Below are positions 55,099 to 64,000 of a stretch of DNA of 64,000 bases, piece after piece. Under the pieces are notes generated by a model, which worked only from the letters and a program-made list of their open reading frames with translations, searched no databases and had not been told where the DNA came from. How positions within the stretch are numbered: the first letter of the stretch is position 1; every line of letters begins with the position of its first letter. The position numbers and the translations under genes are program-made. This DNA comes from Arcuatula senhousia (Eukaryota; Mollusca; Bivalvia; Mytilida; Mytilidae): NCBI GenBank assembly GCA_963971305.1, contig OZ020306.1:6130842-6194841 (forward strand), read 5' to 3'.

Positions 55099-55437
55099 AT
55101 TCCCTCTTTTCGTTTATAGTGGGTTATCTCCCATTTGCAGAATTATCATCTTCTCTTTCCAGAAGTTATTTTATACTAGTTACTGTCGGGGAAATATAAG
55201 CTTTTCTGCGTTTATTTTTTATTTTGTCAAAAAATTTCTGAAAGTTAAATATAATGATTTTCAAAAAGGTATTTAACATGTTTTCCTTGACAAACAGGGA
55301 CCGCTAGGCCCTTTGAATAATTTAGAAAAAAATAAAAACTTTATTTTCCCCATTCATTCCAATGTAATATACCTACTGTAATGGAGGACAACTCTTGCAA
55401 ATGGGAGATAACTCACTATATACGAAAATAGGGAATT
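55099..55437. mobile_element. MITE-like element with TIRs of about 40 bp
   Basis: The left end carries attccctcttttcgtttata then gtgggttatctcccatttgc. The right end is the reverse complement with a few changes, ending aaaatagggaattg. The 260-bp interior is non-coding. Confidence 0.75.
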
Positions 55438-55949
55438 GGTTGTGTGGAATGTGCCATAAAGAATTCAAAATAACTTTATTAGTTGAATTTAGACAGGAAA
55501 GTATAAAAGGGATAATTTTTTAAGTTTTACCTTCTTGTATTTTATACATTAATAAAATGTTATGCCACTCTTTATTTCTCACAACATCGATTTGCCATAC
55601 TAAGTAAATTCTTATTGTTATGGTTGTCAATGATTCGGTATCCATTCTGGATTTTCATGTTTGCCTAATACCCCCTTCACATATACGATATTCTCTTACG
55701 AGTTGTTACGATTTTCAAAATTTATAGTTTTACGAGTTCATGCGAGATTTTCTTCCAACCTTTTACGATCTATTTCCGAGTTGTCACGATTTCGTCAGTT
55801 GTGCGGAAATTGTTCGCACTCCCGTCCAGACACGATACTAATTTTATTTTCGGACTGTTTACGAGCATGTTACGGTGCCTTTACGACGTCTTTACGAGTA
55901 AATTGCGATATTGGAAATCATATCGTAACGGCGGCGGCGGCGGCGGCGT

Positions 55950-57000
55950 AAACTTTTTTGTAAGACTTTTGTGGACAATGAATTGCTTGAAAAGTATATA
56001 ATAGCTAGGCATCTGATATTTGGTAGACAGACAGTTCAGGATATGGTCTACGCAACTGTCACCATGCCGTGTGACCCTGACCCGATTTTCACGCTCCAGT
56101 GACTCTTTGAACTTAGGTCTTTTTTCAGACCATAAACTTTTTTGTAAGACTTTTGTGGACGATGAATTGCTGGAAAAGTATATTAGCTAGGCATCTGATA
56201 TTTGGTATACAGACAGTTCAGGTTATTGTCTACGCAACTGTCACCATGCCGTGTGACCCTGACCCCATTTTCACGCTCCAGTGACTCATTGAACTTCGGT
56301 CTTTTTTCAGACCATAAACTTTTTTGTAAGACTTTTGTGGACGATGAATTGCTGGAAAAGTATATTAGCTAGGCATCTGATATTTGGTATACAGACAGTT
56401 CAGGTTATGGTCTACGCAACTGTCACCATGCCATGTGACCCTGACCCCATTTTCACGCTCCAGTGACTCTGTCTTAGGTCTTTATTCAGGCCGTAAACTT
56501 TTTTGTAAGACTTTTGTGGACGATGAATTGCTGGAAAGTTATAATAGCTAGGCATCTGATATTGGGTAAACAGAGAGTTGTCGTTATGGACAATGTACAT
56601 TGTAACTGTCACCATGCTGTGTGACCCTGACCCCATTTTCACGCTCTAGTGACTCTGTGAACTTAGGTCTTTTTCAGGCCAAAAAACTTTTTTGTAAGAC
56701 TTTTGTGGACGATACATTGCTGGAAAGTTATAATAGCTAGGCATCTGATATTGGGTAAACAGACAGTTGCCATTATGGACAACGCAACTGTCACCATGCT
56801 GTGTGACCCTGACCCCATTTTTACGCTCCAGTGACTCTGTGAACTTAGGTCTTTTTTCAGACAGAAAACTTTTTGAAATACTTGTGTGGACAATGAATTG
56901 CTTGAATAGTATAATAACTAGGCATCTGTTATTAGGTATACAGACACTTTTTGTGTTTATATCAAGAAATGAAAGCTTAGGTAGTTGATTTTAGTGATGG
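55950..57000 (+). repeat. Satellite-like array of about 185 bp, six units
   Basis: Units start with aaactttttt at 55,950, 56,134, 56,326, 56,495, 56,684 and 56,866 (steps 184, 192, 169, 189 and 182). Each includes ttgtaagacttttgtggac, gctaggcatctgatat, caactgtcaccatg and gtgaccctgacccc. A (ggc)n run precedes the array and gccggcaggcgagacac follows it, the same right flank as the single-unit element at 26,648-27,005. Short minus-strand frames in it are by-products. Confidence 0.85.
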
Positions 57001-58441
57001 TGCCGGCAGGCGAGACACATTTTAGTGGCCACACTTGTATATTATAGACATTTTAAAAAAAATAGTGATTGAACCAGATTTTTTAGCTTTCATTACAATC
57101 TTTGGGTCCAGAGGTACAATGTAACACAAAACATAATAAAGTTATGAAACACCATTTGGGAAATGAGATGATCAATATACAATTACAATATGAAATTATC
57201 ATTTAAACATATGAATTATTGTTTTCAAAATTGTCATAAACATATTCTTGAATTTAAGTTTAGAACAGAAGGATGGCTAACAAGGCTCTCTTCAACATAT
57301 TTAAGCTTCATAAAAATATTATCTTCGGAAGGTATTATCTCCCCTCCTCTAGATCCTTTGATCCTAGTCAGCAATTCCAGTGAACAATCCTATCATCATT
57401 TACACATCAATCAATTCCCATTGCACAAAAAGAAAAATGTACAGCAAAGGTTATATACTTACCAAGATACCTCATTACCCAGTTTCATCAAAGATACTTA
57501 TAAATCTTACACGATAAACATGTGCACTTTTTAATCAATGTTGACGAAAAGGTTGAATAGCCTGCCTTTCTTAGATTTCATATTAAATGAATAATGAATC
57601 TGCTTTATTTTTTTATATATATTTTTTTAAATTCGATCAAACATGTACATGTATTTAGTGTTTTTACATAGTTAAGTCTTTTACATAGATAGAAGGTAAT
57701 GACATGAATGAGGTGTGGGATAAATAAAGAATATTTTGGTGATCACTATGACCACTTATTTTTAGATCTATGTATGAATGAAACACTTGTAATATTTGTG
57801 TTGTATGTCTTCAATAGAATATGAAATGAAATCTACCATTAAATCACTGAAAATATACTAGTACATACATCCATGTACCAGTATATTTATAAACAATTAG
57901 TCTGGCATGCTATTTGTCATTTTTATGACCAATTACTATATACAATAGCTATATTATGATAGGATGAAGTTATTTTATAATTGAAATTACATGTATCGGT
58001 AATTAGCTTGCTTAATTCCATATTACTTCCATCCAATTATTATAAATGTTTGTGGCCATGATACCATGCAGAAATGTACATGTATATATAAAAGATTTAG
58101 ATAAACAAATAAAGTTTCTCATTGAAATATTTCTTTTTGACATGATTTTAAAGTCATACATGCATATTCATCAGTTGAGAAATGCTTAATATTTTATGTT
58201 ATACTTTACGAAATCATTTAAAATTCCATGTTTATTCATTTTCAGTGAGTTTTTATCTTTTGATAAGAGAATATTATTGTAATTTACATCATATATTTAT
58301 TACATACCTGAAACAAGCAGTTTTATCCCATCATTAGCATGAAAGAGCTCAGATAAATGCTTCTTTTCCAAAATAGTCAATTTTCATGATAAAAATTTTG
58401 CATTCTCTTGTGTTTTACAAATTTGATTTTGATATGTGTAG

Positions 58442-61400
58442 GATAACAACAAATGACGATGAAGATTTAGACGAAGTTCCACTAATGGTTGGAGAAAGAT
58501 CTTACGATATGGATGATGAACATGATTCCCTTGTCAAACCCAAAAGATACAGACGACCAAACCAATCGAGACTGTCCTTTCTATTAGAGGGATGCTGTGA
58601 ATCGTGTGCAAGGTAATATCCATTTCAGACATTGTATCTACAATTCATTCATGTAATACATATTCAACTGCAAATTATTATCAAACCTAAATGTATGCTC
58701 AAAAGTGAATAAATGTAATATCAAGAAAACTAAATGATAAGTAGAAGCAGTTAAATATTTGTTCAAAGCTGATTACAACATGCAAATGTTAAACTACAAT
58801 AGATTAAAATATCCATTCTTATGTTCATTAAGAAGTTGCTATTGACAGTTTCAAATATGATGCAAATTGTTTAGCTGGCATATTTGCATAATGAAATACT
58901 ATCTAGTTGTTTTTAATTTAGATTGAGATAAAATGTTTGATGTGAACTTTTACTGTATTTGAACCATTAAATTCATTGTTTCTTTATTTCAGATGTTGTC
59001 AGAGATTCTGCTCTCGAGATAAGACATACAAATCCAGAAATGTACCAATAGGTTTAGAGCCAAATAAAGATGAAAAGTTCCCTAAGAATGTCATCAGAAA
59101 CCAGAAATATAGCATCATTTCATTTATTCCTAAGGTAAAATATATTTACAACATAGAAATTGGACATTTACAAGATTTTGACAATGCATGCATTAATGCT
59201 TCTTTGGCCTTTTAAGTTTAAAGCTTTTTACCCAACTGTGTAAAGGCATACCTTGCAGACTTGTGACCCGTTACTTGTTGCTGAATAGGTACTTCTAATA
59301 TCAATGCAAAAAGTTCTTAGCAAAACTACAGCAGATCATGGATATTTAATTGATTTGTTCAAGGAATATAGACAAAAACATATACTACTTAGTTAAACAT
59401 ATGTATATAGCTAAGAACTAGAAAAGTTTTCCTAAATTATTTGATTTTTTGCTAATTCAAATTATCTTTTCAGGTTTTATTTGAGCAGTTTAAGTTTTTC
59501 CTCAACTTGTACTTTCTTGTGATGGCCTCATCACAATTTATACCAGCAATTAGAATTGGATATCTCTACACATACTGGGGACCATTGGTAAGTACGGTAA
59601 TAGGATTTAAGTTATATGATTTAATGTAATACTATTTTAATCATCACATATATATGCCCTCTTTGTTGAATCACACACTAAGTGTTTTGTTAAACATTTA
59701 TGGAGACCAAAAAAAAAACATTTCAAAAGGAAAAATGTTGTAATGAAAGTACCTGCAACTAAAAAGTTTTGTGTTTTCACTTTAAAGACCCAGTAAAATA
59801 AATGAATAATCAGAAAATGAAAAGAAGGGAATAATAACATCATTTGATATCATTTAAACACAGGTTTGGATTGGTTTAACTTATTCTTTGGAATAGCACA
59901 CAAATTTATATACATTGTACTTTTTTATGGAAAGGGGAAGATTGTTGTATAATTTGCTTCAGACCCCTCTATGAGATTTTTTATTTTTGGGACAGTGTGT
60001 TGAATGACAATAGTTGGTACATAGAACAGTTGCCTAAATTTATTAATTGTGCTTTTTTATCTTTATTTATTTATTAATCATGTACTTTCTATTTATTGCT
60101 CCTTGTGGGCTCCTGGTTTGGAATAAAAAGATGTTGTGTTATGTTAAGATGACCATGTTATAAAGATTTATTACTTTTGACAACTTAAGGGAGTACAAGC
60201 CTCAGAAATTGAAGATTTTCGGGATTCTCGGCTTTTATCCATTCAAATGCATTAAAATTTTTCCAACATGGTTTCCTAATATTTGTTCATTACTAATTAG
60301 AGAAGGTCCTAATAAACTCCTTTTGAAATTTTCTACCAATTCTAATTATTATTTCTATGTTAAAACAGAAAAAGAATTTTCAATGTATTTCCTATGAAAA
60401 ACCCAGAGAAGATTTTTTTCCCGCCATATTTTTTGGTGCTTATATCTTTAAAACGGCTCCATGGTTTTGAAAACTTTTTTCATAAAGTCTAGCTATTTTG
60501 AGCTATTCTTTCCAAATTTTCTATTTTAAATAACTTTTAATTACAAAAAATCTCAGGCTCATACTCCCTTAAAAAAACTTGACTGTTAGGTTTTATGTTT
60601 TAGGGATTTGTGATATTTGTGACAATGTGTCGTGAAGCTTGTAGAGTTTTATGTTTTAGGGATTTGTGATATTTGTGACAATGTGTCGTGAAGCTTTGGA
60701 TGATTATAGGAGATACAGAAGAGACAAAGAAGCAAATTCACAGAAATATAAAAGGTTAACCAGGGATGGACTAGTCTCTTGTCCTAGTTCTGATATCAAA
60801 GTTGGAGATCTCATACAGGTAGAGAAGGTAAGATAATTAATAATAATTATAAAAAGTATTTTATTAAAGTGTCACATATGTGGATCTGACAACATAGATG
60901 TACATGTACAATTATACAAATTTTACATGTTCAAAAGCCCAACCTTAGAAAAGTCTTACAAGAATAAAGATTCATTAACTAAATGGTATTCATTCAATTT
61001 ACATTGAATAACAAGCTTTTTTCAGCAATTACCTAAGAAATGGCCCCCTCCCTGTTGTTTAAAGTTACATTTGGAAAGGAAACCCACCTGGGTTGTAGAT
61101 GGCTTATATTCACTTTCTGTGGTATTTGTGACTTGTGCACTATTAGAAATGTATTGTTATTTCATGATTGTTGTTTATCACTGTCTGAAGCAGATATAAC
61201 ACTAGCTGGTGTCCATGCAATAATCGTTAGGTTGTACAGCAAAGTTTGTCATTCTGGTAACAATTCTTCAGCAATATTTTTCTAAAGTGAAATAAAGAAA
61301 TTTCTATCATGTTTACTCTGGGCTTCCTTTTGTACTTGTTTCCATACAAGTTGCATTTTTATCATTAGGACCAAAGAGTTCCAGCTGACATGGTCTTCCT

Positions 61401-63399
61401 GAGGACCACAGAGAAACAGGGTGCATGCTTTATACGTACTGACCAACTAGATGGAGAGACAGACTGGAAACTTAGACTGGCAGTTCAAAATACACAAAGA
61501 CTGTATTCTAATGTGGTAAAGATATTTAAACTAGTTGGTATAAAAAGTTTAACTGAAGTTTATGAATCCTTACATAGGCATGAGATATGTCTGATCCTTT
61601 GTACATACTGTTGATATCCAAGTTCATATCAAAGCAACAAGATAGTACATGTATATATATTAACTATGTTTACATACTAATGCACCAGGGATTTGCCTCT
61701 GATTGAAAAAAAGGTCACTATGACCTTCATTTTTTTAACACATTAAACCATTTTATTGCACTAAAGCTGTTATAACTGATACATAGTGTACAGCTTTCCG
61801 CTTTTTACCCCTAGCTGTGATATTGATCATTAGACTTCCAGGGTTAGTCTAATAAAATGTTAATTAATATCTTATAAATAAATTACATATTATTGTTTTC
61901 TCAAATCATATTTCATATCTAATATAGTAGATATATACCAGATAACTTAAAATGATACTCCAATAATTGGATACTGACCCCTGATACTGACTCTGGGTAT
62001 TTTTGTTATAAAATATCAAGGGTCAATAATAACTTGAGGAACATGTTCTTAACAGTTTAATTACCCATTGATTTATTTTGAGGTATTATGAATAATAGGG
62101 CTTTTTATTTTCATATTTTGCTTTTTTGTTGCAATAAAAAAAAACTGTACATTCATATTAGATGATGTTACATGTGTATTTTATTTTCAGGATATACTAG
62201 ATATAAAAGCTCAGGTGTATGCTGAAGCACCACAGAAAGACATCCATAACTTTGTTGGAACATTTCGTAGGGTAAGTATAGAAAAACTGTCTTGGTGCAA
62301 ATACATTAAATTTATTACTGCTTATGATGTTTATCTTCCATTCTGGTACTTTTAAATGAAAGTTTATGACATTTACAGAATAAAGAATACCCCCCTCCCC
62401 CAAAAGATTGATTACTACTTGTACTGTCTCAGAGCATTATTGCTCATCTCCTCATCAAATATCTTAATACTTGAAAAAAGGAAAATTATCCAGATTCTTT
62501 CTCAAAAAACAAACAACCACTGAGAATGTGTATATTTTACAGACTGATGATGAAGTGTGCGAGGATTCCTTGACGGTAGATAATACACTGTGGTCCAATA
62601 CAGTAGTGGCTTCAGGCACAGCACTAGGTGTAGTCATATATACAGGGTCAGAAACCAGAAGTGTTATGAACACTTCACAACCAAAGAGTAAGGTATGACA
62701 TAATGAAATAAAGTATATATAGAATTTTATGTTCATGAACTTTTAAAGGGTTTAATACAACAGGATCTTTTAAGAGATTTTTCAATGAAATATTACTGTA
62801 AACTCAAGTTGACATTGCTAGCTCAAAAATAAAACAAATATATTTTTCTGCCATTGTAGTCTATGGAAAAAATAACATAAAAGCTCGAATTTAAATCTGC
62901 ATGAGGTAAAATTAAGTTTTCCTATGGCAAAAAAATGATGGTGCAAAATTTCTGGGTTTATAGTACAAAATGTATTTATAATTGAACTAACAAATGTTTT
63001 AAAAATCTTTGATAATTTTTTTATTTGCTAGCAAAATAGGGCAGAGTATTATATCAAATTGTGTTTGTGAAACTAGGGGATATTATTCTTTCATTTCTAG
63101 ATATATTTTCATAAATTTTTTATCAAACTTTATGTCATGAGAGTCAGCGCTAGCCTAGACATTTTGCTATAAATAATATTAATTTTATTTCTGATAAAAT
63201 CTTTAGGCTGGTAAATTATACTTTTTGTGACTATAGCAATTTAATATCTGTCAGATTATTCGTTAAGCATACTTTCTGTTTCTGTTTATGAAGAAAAATG
63301 TATTTTCAGGTTGGATTGATAGATGAAGAAATCAACACTTTAACTAAGATTCTGTTCTTTGCTGTATTAGTCTTGTCGGTTGTCATGATGTGTCTTAAG
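58442..63399 (+). CDS. ATP9B: ATP9-type P4-ATPase, 5' part (eight exons, runs off the window)
   Basis: ATP9A/B are trans-Golgi/endosomal P4-ATPases related to yeast Neo1 that act without CDC50. Exons: 58442-58612, 58993-59134, 59474-59587, 60660-60827, 61369-61515, 62191-62271, 62543-62692 and 63310-63399, all GT-AG with consistent phases. About 370 residues are present. The acidic DEVPLM segment matches ATP9[23 protein letters not shown], then [20 protein letters not shown] (TM1) and [20 protein letters not shown] (TM2 end) follow. [27 protein letters not shown] (actuator domain with DGET) and [20 protein letters not shown] come next, and [18 protein letters not shown] opens TM3. The first coding exon was not found, and the phosphorylation motif DKTGT lies beyond the right edge. 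ATP9A and ATP9B are not separable; invertebrates usually have one gene. Confidence 0.92.
58613..63309 (+). other. ATP9 introns
   Basis: Seven AT-rich introns between the exons listed for ATP9. Apart from the duplicated acceptor in intron 3 (60,590-60,696) nothing structured is supported; short open frames at 60,209-60,397 and 61,040-61,285 carry no recognisable protein. Confidence 0.6.
60590..60696 (+). repeat. Tandem duplication of an ATP9 splice acceptor
   Basis: Fifty-one bases repeat exactly at an offset of 56 (60,590-60,640 and 60,646-60,696). Each copy has gttttatgttttag followed by the first bases of exon 4, GGATTTGTGATATTTGTGAC, to gaagctt. Only the downstream acceptor gives an open exon. 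Using the upstream one would read [15 protein letters not shown] and reach TGA after about 21 codons. Confidence 0.93.
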
Positions 63400-64000
63400 G
63401 TAGGTATCATAGAGATAATTCAGAATATATGAGTTTATTAAAAAAAAAGAATAAGTTATCTCCACAAAAAGAATATTAGCCTTGGACACAAGATATCTTC
63501 TCGGCCTGTTGTACACAAGAAAACAGTTTACAATATAACAGATACAATACAATCCAAGCAGTAAATATTTATTTCATTGTTTGCAAATTTGAATGATCAC
63601 AATTTCATCTCAATATCAATGATCTCTTTTATCAATTTCTTTTTGTGTGCTGACCATGTATATTTAATTTTACATGTACAACATGAAAGTCCTATGAAAT
63701 TATTTTAATCTGGGATGTTAGAATTATTAAAGCATATACAAGACAGCCACTAACCTGATAGTATATATGGGGTCAACTAATGAGGTTGAGTAGCTGATCA
63801 GTGTTGTTTTTCGTTCTCAGAAGAGGTAAGAAGATTTTTTATACGACCGCAAAATTTTTGCGATCGTATTATGTTATGGCGATGTCGTCGTTGTCGTCGT
63901 CGTCGTCGTTGTCGTCGTCGTCTGTAGACACTTTGGTTTCCGTGCGATAACTTGAGTTGTGGTTGACCAATTGTTATAAAATTTTGATATGATGTTAATA
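63400..64000. other. ATP9 intron, right edge of the window
   Basis: Intron after the exon ending at 63,399. It is AT-rich until about 63,838, where a dispersed repeat begins: ATACGACCGCAAAA and TTTTGCGATCGTAT form a hairpin, followed by a gtcgtc microsatellite (about 63,880-63,931) and sequence that continues past the edge. Confidence 0.65.

Larger units (their letters stand above)
51130..58441. other. Intergenic region between the CAP-Gly gene and ATP9
   Basis: Two divergent 5' ends face each other here. The N-terminal coding exon of ATP9 should lie in this stretch but was not recognised. It holds a 97-codon minus-strand frame (51,782-52,075) without recognisable motifs, a CpG-richer patch at 52,260-52,450, a dispersed repeat (53,010-53,235), a TIR element (55,099-55,437), a ttacga-rich stretch and a satellite array. 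57,050-58,380 shows nothing but AT-rich sequence. Confidence 0.55.

Noticed and set aside
56412..56893. Repeated minus-strand frames containing KMGSGSH
   Set aside because: They are translations of the 185-bp satellite units; unit lengths vary and are not multiples of three, so no continuous protein is possible.

Overview
The window is metazoan nuclear DNA: AT-rich, with split genes, GT-AG introns, long non-coding stretches and many dispersed short elements with terminal inverted repeats (TIRs). The gene content, the repeat families (runs built on acatgtacatgta, foldback elements, repeats carrying cttcctgttta) and the intron density best fit a bivalve mollusc, probably a mussel. The organism is an inference; no species marker was seen.

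Layout. (1) 4.0-4.2 kb, minus: the first coding exon of a phospholipase C gamma gene; the rest lies off the left edge or was not found. (2) 4.2-12.2 kb: intergenic, rich in MITE-like elements. (3) 12.2-19.2 kb, minus: a nine-exon borealin (CDCA8) gene whose exon 8 donor region has been amplified in place as 11 in-frame 99-bp units plus a partial copy, beside a 13-unit 48-bp intronic minisatellite. (4) 25.7-29.4 kb, plus: a four-exon AIRIM (C1orf109) gene, divergent from borealin, the same head-to-head pairing as in human. (5) 34.2-51.1 kb, minus: a six-exon gene for a CAP-Gly protein with no vertebrate counterpart that I recognise; its first exon carries one in-frame TGA. (6) 38,313-47,834: a 9.5-kb DNA transposon inside intron 2 of the CAP-Gly gene, with TIRs of about 80 bp and a 5-bp target-site duplication. 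It carries a decayed, multi-exon nuclease/transposase gene (YqaJ-like PD-(D/E)XK domain plus a candidate DDE core) and, on the opposite strand, an intact seven-finger C2H2 protein. (7) 51-58.4 kb: intergenic, with a six-unit satellite of about 185 bp. (8) 58.4 kb to the right edge, plus: the 5' half of an ATP9-type P4-ATPase gene, continuing beyond the window.

The host genes have unrelated jobs: PLC gamma in signalling, borealin in the chromosomal passenger complex, AIRIM in late 60S ribosome maturation, ATP9 in endomembrane P4-ATPase function. The link between them is local mutation. Three of the genes (borealin, CAP-Gly, ATP9) carry tandem duplications that span a splice junction. The most notable objects are the amplified borealin donor array, which could add up to ten 33-residue modules to the protein, and the transposon with its unusual combination of nuclease, candidate transposase and zinc-finger genes.
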